From Cocos nucifera (Eukaryota > Streptophyta > Magnoliopsida > Arecales > Arecaceae), in the NCBI GenBank assembly GCA_006176705.1, contig QRFJ01006018.1:130001-194000 (forward strand): a stretch of DNA of 64,000 nt, in the 5' to 3' direction. Below, piece by piece: positions 25,467-38,479 of this stretch. The notes under the pieces were generated by a model, which searched no databases, had not been told where the DNA came from, and saw nothing but the letters and a program-made list of their open reading frames with translations. Within the stretch, counting starts at the first letter, position 1; every line of letters begins with the position of its first letter. The position numbers and the translations under genes were made by a program.

Positions 25467-28400
25467 TGAAGAAAACTAGCAGACGTTCTAAGCAAGATTT
25501 TTAAAATTTTAAAGTAAAAGACATAAGATTAAATATTTTAATCTAATTAACATACTTAGGATCATATCTAAAATACCTATCCTAGGATCTAAAACATGAT
25601 ATATAGCATGCATAAAAATCTAAAAAATAAAATATATACATCGATCACATCGCCACCAGAATCTAGATCTAACTTTTAGATCTATCTATTAAGGTTCAGA
25701 ATCTTATACCTAATCGCGGGTAGATGATCTCTACTATTAAAACTTTCAAATATGAGCTCTAGTAGTCACTTGTAGCTGCACAAGATATTCGGCCTCTACA
25801 GATCGTCCACTCGAAGTCTTGTACTGATTCAATCTTCCTAGACTGCTAGCTTGTGCAAAAACTAAAAAAATGGTTGATTTAATTTTTTTTCATTCTTCAA
25901 ACCTCTCAGATTCTCCGAAGTCAAAGAAGGATCTACGGAAGGGAGGAAGAAGAAGAACAAAGAAAACTATTGTTCTCTTTGATTTTCTTTCTCCCAAAAA
26001 TCCTAGAACCTAGGGTTTGATCTCTCACCCTAGAGGAAGAACTCCTCTAATTTCTCTCATGCCTAAGAAGGCAGCCCACCCCAATATCTTATGCCCCAAA
26101 AGAGTGTTCAGCCCCCTCTCCCTCAAACTTTTCACATTAAAAACCATTGGAAGTGGTGCACAAAAGATTAAGGATTTTATAAATGTAAAACACCTAGGCT
26201 AGATAAGATAGGATAAGACTAGGTTTTGATCTAGATTTAAACTCTTTTAAATCCAAACTTCATCCAACCAAATCTTATCTCTATCCATCTAGAAAAAATG
26301 GCCGAACAAATACTATGGGCATGGGAAAATAATGGGAGAAACTTTTATTTTATTGCACAAAACAAAGAATCCTTCTGCAGGTTATCAACCAAAGTGGATA
26401 AGGTGATTAGTTAGAGTTAAATTTCAAAACTATTTTTAATCAAACTTAAACTAAACTAAACCTTATCCATATGGGGCAACAACATGGGGATTTTTTGATG
26501 AATATCCCATGCACAAACCCCCTTTATGCATGGAGAAGAGGGTGCAGAGAAATTAGGTGGCCCAAGGAGCAGTCCAACATTGTTTGGATTCTAGGTTTTA
26601 TCATCTAGTTCCAACTAAATCTAATTTAATTAGAACTAAATTAATAAGACTAAACCTAATCCAATTAGGCTTGAAACCAACTTAATTAAATTCTAATTGT
26701 TGATGCAGAAATTGATCGTCGTCGGAGTCCACTGGAGTGGAGGCCGATGAGGTCACCATCGGGGATCTGCAAAATAAAGTCCCATCCGGAGCCGGTGGAG
26801 GATGACTTCGGTAGGATCCTCCGACGATCAAGTCAGCTCTGGCCAACAAAAATGGAGTGCTCGAGAATGACTTCCACAGAGCTTGGAGATGAAGGAGAGA
26901 TCCGAGAGATTAGAGTTCAGATATTAGCGTATCTGGAGGGTCCTTTTCATAGTGGAGCTTGATGGTGATAGCTGCAGCCGCGTGCTGATGGACCGCTCGA
27001 GATTCGATGGAGTCAGTCTCATGAAAAGGTGCCGTCTGTGGTGGGTTGATGGTGACAGCCATCGTCGCTTGATAGCGGATCGCTATCGCTTGCGGTGGAC
27101 TGATGGTGATGGCTGCAGAGCCGGTCGAATGAAGGAACTCCTGAAGAGAAAGCTTGGAGGGGAGTTCGGCTCTCGTAAGCATCTAGCCGGAGGAGTGCGG
27201 CTAAGGTTCGATCGTTGGGAGATTCGGTAGAAGCTTGATCGGTGAGAAGTTCGGCCCCTGAAGAAATTCGATCAAAGAGGAAGCTTGGATGGAGTTTCGC
27301 TCCCGCAGACGCCTGACTAAAATGATGCGGAGAGAGTTCGGCTCTTACAGGAGTCTGACTGAAGCTCGATGGTTGAGTTCGGCTAAAATCCAGCTACTGG
27401 AAGTCCAAGAAGCTCGGCCGTTAAGTAGTTCGATCGGCTGAGGGGGTTCGATTCGGACACTGGGAGTCTGAAGGAGCTCGGCCACTAAGGAGTCCGAAGG
27501 AGCTCGGTCGACTGAAGGGATGATCGCTTGACGAGTTCGATCGAGGGACGACCGCCAAGGAGTTCGACCGCTAAGAAATTTTGTTAAAGCTCGGCCACTG
27601 AGGAGTTTGGTCGGCTGAAGGAGTTCGGCTCAAGATCCATCCCCTGAAGCTCTTCCCTGGCCACTGGTCGCATTAGGCCGAGCATCAAACTAGACTTCGG
27701 CAGGAGCGGGGTTTATCCCCAACACTAATCAAATTAGGATTTAATCGAATCCAAGTTCTGATCAAATTAGAAATCAATCTTTCTTAGGATTAGGTCATCT
27801 CATAACCTAATCGGATCAAACCAACTTAAATCCAATTCAATTAGATTTGATCTAAATTTCATTGATCAATCAAATTAAGCTAATGAGCAATTTTATTACT
27901 AACAAATCCTCCAATGATAGAGTTCTAGTCTAAAAAACTCCTAATCATAGAGTTCTAGTTTAATGAAACTTCTGGTAATAAAATTCCAGTCTAATGGTTC
28001 TCTCGATTAGACATATACTTTTTTTGAGTATGACCTCATAGATTTGAATCTAAATCGATAGCATGAAAATAAATTTTCTATACTAATTAAAGTGACCATC
28101 TAGCAATGATACCCGACGTCTAGATAGATCGAATGTATGTGAAGCAGCATATAGAACATACTAGAATATAGTCACCGCATAATTCATCCCTTTGATTTTG
28201 AATGCTCAAAGGATAACATAAGGTTTAACTATCAATCCTGAATAAGTCATCCATATGATATTTTAAATTTAAACTCCATCACATGGATTATTTCGATCGA
28301 GATTTTGCTAAATTAAAATATAGTGATGTATTATCTCCAAGCTCTTGGAGTAGTTAATCTTATCTTGACTCATGCACCGACTTAACAAATACTTGACTGC

Positions 28401-28924
28401 ACCCAAAAATCTTTAATCACTGAATTAAAAATTTAAGTAGTATGGCACCAAAGTGCAGTGAGTTGCTTGCAAGTTATCATGGTGATCTTAGGTCCGAGGG
28501 ATACTTATATCCATATCCTTTTGGAGCAAGTCTTGACAATAGAATACTCTAGAGTGATCACATTCAATACAAATATACTCCTATATCTCACATGCATGAC
28601 ATACTAGTATCTCTACACTCCTTAGTTAAGAGGACAATCAGTCTATATGGCATACAATGATCTATACTTGATATTGCTATCGTCATAGTAATAGCATATC
28701 ATTTGATCGTGAATAAATTTAAGAACTAAATGATAAATTTTTTGTTATTAATTTAAAATAGTCGTAAGGACTTCATCATAATACAGGAGTTCGTTAGAAG
28801 ATGTACATAATTTATGATAAAAAAAAATTAAATAATATTTTATTAATTAATAATTTATATATATATATAAATGAGTTCAATCGTTAATAGACTGATGATT
28901 GGCTTTGAGACATAGTTTCCAACA
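25467..28924 (-). mobile_element. Long LTR of a minus-strand retrotransposon, interrupted by a solo LTR
   Basis: The sequence is bounded by TG at 25467 and ...TTTCCAACA at 28924. The complement of TGGTACCGGAGCC (a mutated Met-tRNA primer-binding site) lies at 25453-25465, just outside its left end, so this is the 5' LTR of an element reading on the minus strand. Removing the nested solo LTR leaves about 2.4 kb. Its right 900 bases align along their length with 48440-49337, and 27730-27900 aligns with 47790-47970, so both belong to one family. It contains three units of the CATAGAGTTCTAG-type repeat (27911-28004). The matching 3' LTR and coding region were not found. Confidence 0.75.
26698..27724 (+). 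mobile_element. GC-rich solo LTR (1,027 bp)
   Basis: Bounded by TGTTGATGC and CCCCAACA (inverted TGTTG/CAACA) with perfect 5-bp target duplications CTAAT at 26693-26697 and 27725-27729. It is far richer in G and C than its host LTR and contains many irregular repeats of GAAGGAGTTCGGCTC and AGCTCGGCC type (27230-27640). Overlapping ORFs on both strands at 26747-27230 follow from this composition and have no known similarity. It lies inside the long LTR 25467-28924 and is therefore younger. Confidence 0.9.
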
Positions 28925-29059
28925 CTTTCTTATAACAATGCAATATTAATAAAGACATAAAACACTTTGTCAATTATAAATCATAATTTCAATCATATTT
29001 TATAAGATAATTTATAAAGTAAATATAAATGGATCCAATACAAATAGACATGCACATAC

Positions 29060-29061
<2 letters not shown>

Positions 29062-29125
<64 letters not shown>

Positions 29126-29130
29126 CAGTT
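29062..29130. repeat. Compound microsatellite (TA)n-(GTTA)n
   Basis: About 38 bases of TA dinucleotides run directly into seven GTTA/GTCA tetranucleotide units. Confidence 0.9.
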
Positions 29131-29494
29131 TAATAATAAATCCTTCTATTGCCACTTTAGACCAAAAATTTATCTCATAAAGAGAAATTAACATTAGGTT
29201 GGTACATCCAACAAATATAAGAAATTAACATTAAAAATTAATAAATATTAGTTTGACTCTTATAAAAAAAACTAATAATAATAACATGGCATGGCGATAG
29301 AAACATCCAACATCTAAAATATGGCCTTATATATATATATATAACCTATTGACAATAATAATGTATATAGAAAGACAAAAAAAAAAGAAAAAAAAACTAT
29401 CTCATGAATATAAAGTGATGTTGGATCAGAACATTCAATATCCTTTCTATTTTTATAATAAAATATAATTATTTAAAGCTTAGATTCTTATTTG

Positions 29495-29497
<3 letters not shown>

Positions 29498-29543
<46 letters not shown>
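29498..29543. repeat. (AT)n microsatellite
   Basis: Uninterrupted AT dinucleotides over about 45 bases. Confidence 0.9.
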
Positions 29544-29547
<4 letters not shown>

Positions 29548-30859
29548 GAAAATAATTAAAATAGAAATAGACTCATCATTGAAATAGGACTAGTTATACC
29601 AAAAAAAAAAAAAAGTTAGACCAAGATGGAAAAGGAACCACCGGAAAAAGGTAGAATTGTTGGACTCTAGACTAGAGATGGAAAAATTATGAAAGATGGA
29701 GAAATATGGTAGACTCTAGATCAGAGAAAAGATAGATAGGGAAAGAGACACATGGAATAAAAAATAAGAAAAAGATGGAGAGATGCGGTGGCAAACAATG
29801 AGATGGAGAGAGATACAAAAAGAAAAAAAAAATCAAGGAAAGAAAAAATTAAAAAGAATGCAAAGAGAGATGGATCTAAAAATTTTTAAAATAGTATCTA
29901 TAATTTTTCTCAATCAAAGAAAAATAAGAAAAAAAACCTTGATTGTGTATAAATGGAAGGAACCGAGATAGATTAGGATTCCTTTTCTAAGGTGAGAATG
30001 ATTAGAGTTCCTTTTCTGTTCCTAAAAACTATTTTGTACATTATATTTATGGGGATATAAATACAATTATGGGATTATTTCTTGAGTATTTTGGTTAAAA
30101 ATAAAATTTCATAAAGTTAAACAACTTCCTAACATAACCTAGAAAGTGCTTTTAGAGGAAAGCTCCAAAATGGAGCTTCTCAATAATAGATATTTTTAGC
30201 TTTTTGATAAAGCTAAAATAGCTTTCATATTTTTTTTACAAGACGCTACTCTAACTAAAGATATTTTTAAAGGGCCAAAAATTGTTGGCCCTCTAAAAGC
30301 ATAGCCAAATGGGCCTATAATTAAGTAGCAAGTCATAAACTTGGATGCTATCTGACCATCACATGTCGTATATTCATAAACCCTTTGTGATTATGGTACA
30401 TGATCTCTTTGAAGTTAGATTTGTTTTTTTATTTTGTATTCTTTACTTATTATGTCTTGCTTTATTTTCTAGTGTGTATATGCGTGTGTGTGAACAAAAG
30501 AGAAAATTAGGATACCAGGCAGATATAGGTTCATGTAAAGTAAATAAGTTAGATATTGCTTTGCATTTTCCAACCCAATCATAGATAGATCATGAATCAA
30601 TTGGGAGTTTTTTAAGCTAAGTCCATCCTAATATTTTTTATCAAAGTTGCAAATTTGTAGCGAAAATGTATGAGTCAATGATCACAATTGCTAACCAACT
30701 GACTTTTCATCTAGACTTGTTTTCTTTGAATCAAATTTAGCACATATTTTTTTCCTAAATTGTAATTAGGGTGGAAAATGGGTCTGGTCAACCTATGAGC
30801 CAACCTGGTTCTAATCCTATTAGACCTAGCTAAATCCACACTACTATAGTAAAGGGATA

Positions 30860-31195
30860 TAACAACGGTTCACAACCGTTATCGTAGTTTAAAAAATTAC
30901 TATCATAGCCTATGGCAGTAGTTACTTAACCGCTTCCACTATCACCATTGCCGTAGGTCTATGATAGCAATTTTTGCAGTAGTTATCATAACCGTTGCAA
31001 TAGGCCATCTATGACAATGGTTGCATAACTACTGCCATAGAAAATCAATGGCAGCGGTTACACAACCGCTGCTATAGTGCTATCAATTGCAGCGGTTATG
31101 CAACCACTACCATAGGCTTCTATGGTAATGGTTGAGACGTGACCTATGGCAGCGGTTGGCTTGCCTATAGTAGCAGTTTTCAATCACTACCATAG
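30860..31195. repeat. CACTA subterminal repeat array (left)
   Basis: About a dozen copies of GGCAGCGGTT / AACCGCTGCC-like words in both orientations, many forming short hairpins around GTTATGCAACC. This is typical of the cis-sites needed by CACTA elements. Confidence 0.85.
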
Positions 31196-31358
31196 ATTTA
31201 GAATATTAAAAATATATATTTTTTAATATTTATTTTTTATCTGATAAATGCAGTTTAATATATAACATAAGAATATATCTAAAATAATACAAGAATAATC
31301 TAAAATACTCAAAATTTATTACTAAATAAAATTTATTATAATATTTTAAAAAAATACA

Positions 31359-33171
31359 TCAAAAGTCTACATCTAAATCTAAATCATCATCATCGAGAGG
31401 AGATGGAGCACGAGTTGAAGGAGCTGGAGCTGGTGCTGAAGTTGGAATTGGAGAGGCTAGAGCTAAAACGTTAGCCAACATATTCTCAAGGCTCGTGAAG
31501 TCAGCTCCAAAATATGTAGAGAGCCTCATCACCATAGCGGTCATGATGCTCTATAACTACGATGTATGCTCTTCAGCCTAAGTAGCCTGCTCCGTAGCCT
31601 CAACTGCCTGTGCCAACACCTCCTCAAGCTGCTCCCGACTAATGACTCTGAAAGCATGTGAAGAGATGCTCACCTTAGATTAGTAGCTCATCAACATATA
31701 TCCGAATTTGTATCGGATCCTCCTAAAGTGCTCAGGCTCCAAGACCTAAGACATATGGTCATGGGGGCCAGAGGTATCTGGGTTCTTGCTCATGAGTGCA
31801 TCTAATTACTCCTATAATTATAAATTTAAATAAAATATCATAAGAAATGCTATAATATTAATAATACTAATCTATTTATTACTTACAAAAATTCTTTCGA
31901 TTGTGACATTCATCGGCCTGCCCTTCTTGTCCGTATGGTTGAATCGAAAGATGGCGCTCGAGTGGACATCACTTTCTCTCTCGTCAACTATAACAATGGA
32001 TCAGCTTATTAGAAACATATAAAAAAATATTAATTTAATTTATAAACTAAGCTTTAGAATTCATTATCTCTCTATGCATATGACCAGTCATAGACTCACA
32101 AGCGAGTGTATGTATTCCTGAACTGTCCGGTTCTTCAGGTTCTGATAGAAAGCAGCCTAAAAATTATTTAAAATATAAAAATTTAAATAATAAATATTTA
32201 AAAAATATTTAAATATAATTTTAAATATACTAAAAAAATAAAAGTTAGAAATTAAATCTGGAACTCCTAGCTCCTCCAATGTCTAACCATCCCCTTCTAC
32301 TGGCTCAGGAGATAGTCTTGAATCTAAGAAACAAGCTCCTTCAGAGTGTCCTATCGATGCTCGAGCCATCCTTTATGGAGTTTGACCTTGTAGTTTTAAT
32401 ACAGCTCTCCAATCTTCTTCAATCGAGCATCTCGAGCCCTCTCATGATCTAGAAAGTCGTATCTTCTTTACACAAAGTTATCAGAAGTTAGTTATGAAAT
32501 TATTCTAATCGAGTATAGTATAAACATATCAAATACATAAATATAATTAAGATACATTTATCCATATCTCCTTTCATATTCGATCTCTAATACCAATATC
32601 CATCAATCGTCAGTCTACGGGCAGTACTGAAATGATGTCGGATTGCCTCATAAGTATTCTGAAAAAGGAATGTATCTTTCGTGCGGCCTCTCCAACTAGC
32701 TTTTTCTTTCGATCATACTCCACCATGATCTAATGCTGACGGTTCCATACATGTGGCATGCATGTGGGATCATGAAATATCCTACTGGATGATGCACTTA
32801 CAATAAAAATATATTATACAAATATATAAGAGTGTATAATAACTATATAAATAAATAAATAATTGATATAATAAAAATGTACTCTCACTGGCTATGGGAT
32901 CGTGCGATATGAATGCTAATGAAGACTCATCAGTGGATGGAGCATGTGCCGGAGATGTAGCTGACGGTGGAGGCTTAAATATCGATGGAGTAGATATTGG
33001 TAGAGGAGTAGATGTCGGTGGTACCTGGGCAACAGATGTGAAGGTGGATGAAGTATATGTCGGTAGCGATTTAGATGCTGAGTAGCCCATTGAGTGGCGG
33101 GGGTGAAAGCTAAATGGCATTTCGATGCCATCATGACTTGCAATGTTCATAAACACTAACCAATGTAACAT
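31359..33171 (-). pseudogene. CACTA second ORF (TNPA/Transposase_24-like) remnant
   Basis: Pieces on the minus strand suggest an exon-intron gene: a Pro/Ser/Thr-rich segment near 33110-32890 (HSMGYSASKSLPTYTSST), scattered frames over 32760-31560, and a C-terminal piece ending near 31359 with ...APSTRAPSPLDDDDLDLDV. Position after the TNP2-type gene and the acidic C-terminus fit CACTA second ORFs, which bind subterminal repeats. Stops and lost frames make it non-functional. Exon limits are not resolved. Confidence 0.5.
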
Positions 33172-33322
33172 GTTAAATAATAATTAATATTAGTAGAGCA
33201 TCAATAAATAGACTCTAATATTTATACCAAAATATTGAACTCATCGTCTAGTTGCATCAAAATATGAACATCACCATCGCTTCTGACAAATATATCCGGG
33301 ATCTCGACAGCACCAGATAAGT

Positions 33323-33760
33323 TTATCCTAGAGTACTTTGTATGTATGGTCCAACATCGTCATCAACCTCAGTATCATCAAAGATATGCCTAGACACTAT
33401 CCTCATAATAATACCCCATTGAGGCTCTAAGAGATCACTAACATAGAAGACTTGACTAACTTGAGAGGCAAGTATATACGGCTCTTTAGTATGAAAATGG
33501 CATTGCATGTTGATGAGAGTAAAACCACACTTATCAATCTTTATCCCTGACTGAGACAAGGTGTCAAACCAATCATATTTCATCAAACAATCCTTTCTTT
33601 AGAATAGTAGTCCAAGATGACTATCTTCTATACCATCTCATAATAGTTTAGATCCTCTGTTCGAGGTTGTGAATCTCTCGAGCTAATATAACCCTCAGTG
33701 GTGGCACTCAACATTATGCCACTATTTTGTATTACTATATTTACAGACCGACTATAAATA
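33323..33760 (-). pseudogene. CACTA TNP2-type transposase, DUF4216 part
   Basis: Minus-strand frames give SGIMLSATTEGYISSRDSQP, LNYYEMV*KIVILDYYSKER, then MMKYDWFDTLSQSGIKIDKCGFTLIN and EPYILASQVSQVFYVSD. This is the DUF4216 pattern that follows DUF4218 in TNP2 proteins. A stop replaces a coding position in the V*KIV part and more stops lie between the two frames. Confidence 0.75.
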
Positions 33761-34229
33761 TTAAATCTTAGTCGTTAATAATGAGCTATTTATACTAACG
33801 TACGATATGATTAGATCCTATTAAAAGAGCATGTACTTTAGGGCTTACATCACCAAGCGATAATCTCCACACCTAAGAAGATAACATCTAATTAGTAAAC
33901 ATGTTCAAATAAAGTACACAAGGCAAGAATATATACTTGCTTACATTATCTTTGAACCACTTAAAAAAAATTTTATGTGCATTTTCTATCTCCCGCATAC
34001 TTAAAGTGTCGTATTTTACTCTTATGATCTTCTTGTGTTTGCTGTATAAAGAACAAATTTAGATGTAATTGGATATTTTCTTCTACGTATTATAAAATAA
34101 ATAAGGCTGAGTGACTCACCTTATGTATGGCTCAATGGCATCACAATAGAAGAGCACATAGCAGTATGCCTTATCTCTTTCCTCAGTGCTCAAATCAGTA
34201 AGGCGATATAAAATGAAAAGTTCACTTGG

Positions 34230-34785
34230 CTATGGAATGGACTCAAATATAGACTCAATTGGCTCATACTGATCATCCTGATTTCTCATTAGTCGGTTAC
34301 AATATGTCTCAAGCTTGTTTAAGTACATAATATAAAAATCTATATACTCTTGATCCAAATAATCTTCTACTATGGATCCCTTCGAGTGATTTATATTTCT
34401 TATATAAGATTTTAGCATTTGAATATTCCTCTCGATGGGATACATCCATCGACAAAATATTGAACTTTCAAGTATAACTTTTTTCGCAAAGTGCATGGTG
34501 AGATGCATCATAACTGTATAATATAGTCACTATTTTTGTCTTCATTTTCTTCACATTTTTCTTAAGTAATCTCTTCGCATAAATATCTCTGTAGAAGTTG
34601 TAAAGATGAATAATAGTCATTCTGATATTTTTTAGTAACATGCAATGGATAGCTATTAGAATCAACTCCTGCATCAATACATGATAATCATGAGTCTTCA
34701 ATCCTCCAAATTTGATATCCTTACTATTTACATACTCTAATATATTGCTTGAGTATCCATCTAAAATCTTTACATTCTCCAACAC
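34230..34785 (-). pseudogene. CACTA TNP2-type transposase, DUF4218 part (frameshifted)
   Basis: Two overlapping minus-strand frames are needed. The first (34785-34468) contains EGYSSNI-like GYSSNILEYVNSKDIKFGGL, KTHDYHVLMQELILIAIHCML and NFYRDIYAKRL. The second (34511-34230) contains CRWMYPIERNIQMLKSYIRN and SKGSIVEDYLDQE. These are conserved DUF4218 blocks. The frame change near 34490-34520 and loss of the segment between the blocks break the gene. Confidence 0.85.
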
Positions 34786-34789
34786 ATGA

Positions 34790-35620
34790 AGGAATGTGGA
34801 TCATTCAGAGATATTCATAACATAACATGCATGAGGGAGCCTCCACTATTCTTGTCCTACCAATTTTGGATGGAGTGATCTTCTAATATCCCATTCTTTC
34901 AAGTCAAATCAAGAATTCAAGTCATCCTTGGTCTTCTCCTTGATATTCAAGATTATTGCCAATAAGAGCTCGCACACATTCTTTTCAATATGCATTATAT
35001 CTAAGCAGCGGTGTAATAAGTTTATCTTCTAATATGACAAGTCAAAGAAGATACATTTTTTTTTAATTAAAGTATGTCTCATTTATCTTTGATCGATGCT
35101 TCCTCTTCTTACCATCAATAGGATCACTTTTTTCAAATTCAACACTGAGACCATCAACTCTCTCAACACCTCACTCCCGGATATCCGGCTAGGCACCTTA
35201 TTTTATTCAATAGTGTCATTGAAGGAGCGTGCATCTCTTCTGTATAGATGATTTCGATGGAAAAAATATTGATATCTCATAAAGCTAAAGTTCCTCCGAT
35301 ATGTCAACCTTTTAGATCAATTTATTTTCACAAACCAGACATACTAGCTCATCTTTTGTGCTCCAATCTGATATTAGGACATAATCTGAAAAGTCATTTA
35401 TTATCCATAAAAGTATTATGTGCATGGAAAATGACTCATTCATCAAAGCATCAAAAGTTAGAACACCTTGAATACTCCGTAGCTATTTCAGCTCGATAAT
35501 AAGAGGTTGCAAATAAACATCAATATCATTACCTATATCCATCAGTCCAGGGATGAGCATTGTCATGAAAGCAAAGAATTTTTTCATATACATCCTGGTG
35601 AGAGGTTATAAACGAGTGAT
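34790..35620 (-). pseudogene. CACTA TNP2-type transposase, Transposase_21 part
   Basis: Minus strand from about 35600: KKFFAFMTMLIPGLMDIGND, DVYLQPLIIELK*LRSIQGV, then NESFSMHIILLWIINDFSDY and ISDWSTKDELVCLVCENK, followed by the SE*STFLHVLE and DLKEWDIRRSLHPK blocks. These are Transposase_21 motifs. Several in-frame stops are present. Family role: catalysis of CACTA excision and insertion. Confidence 0.85.
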
Positions 35621-36284
35621 TAATAGGTTAAACAGTATTTGATTAATAGATAATTTTTTAGATAATTGATCTTTGTTATTATTTTAATTATTTATATGAT
35701 GGTGATCATAAATTTCAAACCATGTCTAAGTGAATCATCCATGTTAAATATATCTTGCAAAAGTACAAGTATAATTATATAAGATCTTTAGGAATGAGTA
35801 TTAAGAGACATAATTTTGGATCGTTTATATATATGTAATTTAAATTTTATAATCACCACCATACAAACAATCAAAATAGTACCAAAGATCATTTATGTAA
35901 AAAATTACCTCATAGTCGGATGCTATTTGTCCTTTTGATCATCGTTTTTCATTTAACGTCCAAAATCATCCTGTGTTAGATTGATCATGATAATAATATC
36001 TGATTAAAGTAAGATTTTGATAGGATGCTACAAACATCATCGAGATCATCATTGTAAGTTTTTAGATCAATCGATGATTTTTATCTATCAGATCATTATG
36101 CAGTCATTTATGGCTATTGAAATCAAATTTTATCAATCAACATAGTTAGGGCTATCGGATCAAGATAGTCTTTTGTGATGATACTTTAACGATAATTATT
36201 TAGATAATAAATGATGAAAATAAACTTTAAATTTTAAAATTATATCATATTCAAAAAAAAATATGAAAAATCTATATGATACAT

Positions 36285-36700
36285 TTATGATAGCGGTTAC
36301 ATAAAACTGTTATCATATATCCAATCAATGGTAGTGATTATGCAAAACCGCTGCCATGTCTGAACTTATAGCAGCAGTTATTAGAACCACTATAATTTAT
36401 TACAACGATTTCATTAACTGCTACTATAAATTTGATCTATGGCAATGATTAACTATAACCGCTGCCATAATATTGCTCTATAGCAGTGGTTATATGTAAC
36501 CGCTGCCATAAATTGAACCTATTACAATAGTTTCATGTAACTGCTACCATAGATTGATATATGATAGTGATTTTGTGAAATCACTATTATAGGTCAAATC
36601 TATGGCAACGGTTATATAGAACCACTGCCTTAGATTCTATTGCAGTATTTTCAAACCACTATCGATTTTCGAACCACTATAATAGTAAGTGCTGTCGTAG
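36285..36700. repeat. CACTA subterminal repeat array (right)
   Basis: Repeated GGCAGCGGTTA / TAACCGCTGCCAT-type words in alternating orientation mirror the left array. Units are more diverged here than on the left. Confidence 0.85.
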
Positions 36701-38479
36701 CCTAATTCTGTAATAGTGCCATATTTGAAGATTATGGATTATATTGGATTTAAAAATTAAATTTGATCTAAATTCTGGATTAAGCTTGGATCTTGTATTT
36801 TCAACTTGATCTAGCCTATCCTGACATGCATATCATTGGAGTTTGGGTCTTATATTTTTTAAACCAATTTAGACTAATGCAAAAACCCAAATCATATAAA
36901 CCTTCTCCTCCTTCACTGTAAAAATCTTTTCAAATTTATTAATTGAGCTCCATTAAACTTGTTATTCATTTTTAACTTAATGACCGCATCCTCTCTTATC
37001 TATTTTCACTTATATTGTATCTATATATTCATATTATATTGTTTCTTTTGGTAGATTTTTATTCATAATACCCTCAAATCGGTATATATTTTTAAAAACA
37101 TAGTTTGTAAAGTTAAGAATGATCAATTATTTCAATTTTTAAAAAAAAGTTAAGAATGATTGGTAAAATTAAATTCAAGTTTCAGTTGGATCTTTTAATT
37201 TTATTTATTTTCTAGTGATTTTATATTTGGCTATAAATTATTAGATTTCAGCTATGTAAAGAATAATTACATGCTTAATTTTCTCAAATTACAAACCCAA
37301 CCTAACTAGTTTCTAGTTAGAACATGAATATTTCAGGTTAAGTATGGATTGTACTTAATCTTGATTCAATTTGAATAACCTTCCAAACCTAAAATCCTTT
37401 CCACAAACCTGATCCAATCAGCAAGTGGGTTGAATCATGGTCTAAAATCATAACTCAAGAATGAAACAAGGTTAGGCAGTACTCGAACATTTCCGATTGA
37501 GTTGAGGTCAAGTATGGCCCTAACTTAATTTGAATGATTTATTAGACCTAAAATCATTTTTGTGGATGCAAACTGATTACATAATAACTTGGATCTGAGT
37601 CCAAAAATCATGATCTAATTATGAAATTTGGTTGGGTTGGAGTCAAGCATGCCCTAGTCTAAGCCAATATTTGTAGCCTTAACTGTAATTGCATCCTAGC
37701 ATTAGCCCCTCACCCCACCGTTCCATACACCCCCCCCCCCAACCACCACAAAATTAAAGATGCTATATAGAACCTCCCACAAAATTCTATCCTAAATACA
37801 CCAAAATGTATAAATCATTTTTGTTGATTTTTTTGGTAAACAATGGATCTAGGAGTTGTATTAGAGAAATGACAAACCATTTACATCAAATATGCATACA
37901 GCCCCAAAGTGTTAGCAAAAAGAACAATAAAGATAGTAAGAAAAGAGAGAACAATAGTAAAAACATTGCATAATAAGTCTAAAAAGCATAGGCTTTTGTA
38001 TTTGAAGATCCTGAGAGTAAAGATGATACTGTAGAGTTGAGTGACCACGGAGCTAAAAAATATTGTTGTAGGCTCGATCCACCTGGGTCGTGATCCTCTA
38101 GGCCCGCATTCCAAAGTACGTCCGGCAATGAAAACAACAACGACAACGGACAAACGGTCACTTCATGGGAGGGGACGGAGACTCATCATCGACTTCCGTC
38201 AAACCTTCTGATCGGGCATCCATCGACCTTGTGGGTGTAGCCCTCCACTAACCTCTTTGTTGGTACTCACTGAAGATATAGGTGAGTCCCCATAGTAGGA
38301 TTTGAGGCAGCACAACATGGCGACCCCTTTGATCTTCAGGATAGAGTCCAACCGGCCTTCGAGTTGGAATCATGCCGACGATACAAAAAGATCCTATAGC
38401 AGGATCCAGAGCAAATATGACTACAATGATTCCTCAGCTAAACTCCAATCCCAACCCTGCCCCTCCGGCCATATGGGTC

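Larger units (their letters stand above)
21050..30316 (-). mobile_element. Probable PIF/Harbinger-like DNA transposon, split by nested retroelements
   Basis: A PIF-type transposase remnant lies at 21828-22600. Candidate ends are 'atcttatttggaattgct' near 21061 and, reading inward from the right, 'ggcccatttggctatgct' near 30314; both are next to AATTATA. Subterminal AGCTT/GAGCTT-rich blocks occur at both ends (21110-21145 and 30150-30220). The space between is filled by an LTR element, a TRIM-like element and a solo LTR. The ends are diverged and the transposase N-terminus was not found, so the full extent is inference. Confidence 0.4.
28925..30838. other. AT-rich spacer with microsatellites, up to the CACTA element
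   Basis: No gene was recognised. It contains compound and simple TA repeats (29062-29130, 29498-29543, a shorter one near 29325-29342) and an A/G-rich stretch (29590-29960). The candidate right end of the PIF-like element lies near 30150-30316. The short ORFs here have simple-sequence composition. Confidence 0.5.
30839..36718 (-). mobile_element. CACTA (En/Spm) DNA transposon, 5.88 kb, coding strand minus
   Basis: It begins CACTACTATAGTAAAGGG and ends ...TTCTGTAATAGTG (inverse: CACTATTACAG), with the 3-bp target duplication CCA at 30836-30838 and 36719-36721. Both ends carry arrays of short palindromic subterminal repeats built on CTATGGCAGCGGTTA...AACCGCTGCCATAG (30860-31195 and 36285-36700), the expected binding sites of a TNPA-like protein. 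In minus-strand order the inside holds a TNP2-type transposase remnant, its DUF4218 and DUF4216 parts, and a second ORF region. All coding parts carry stops, so the copy is not autonomous. Confidence 0.93.

Noticed and set aside
26747..27230. Overlapping ORFs on both strands
   Set aside because: They are inside the solo LTR 26698-27724, with low-complexity GATGG/TCGGC composition and no family match.
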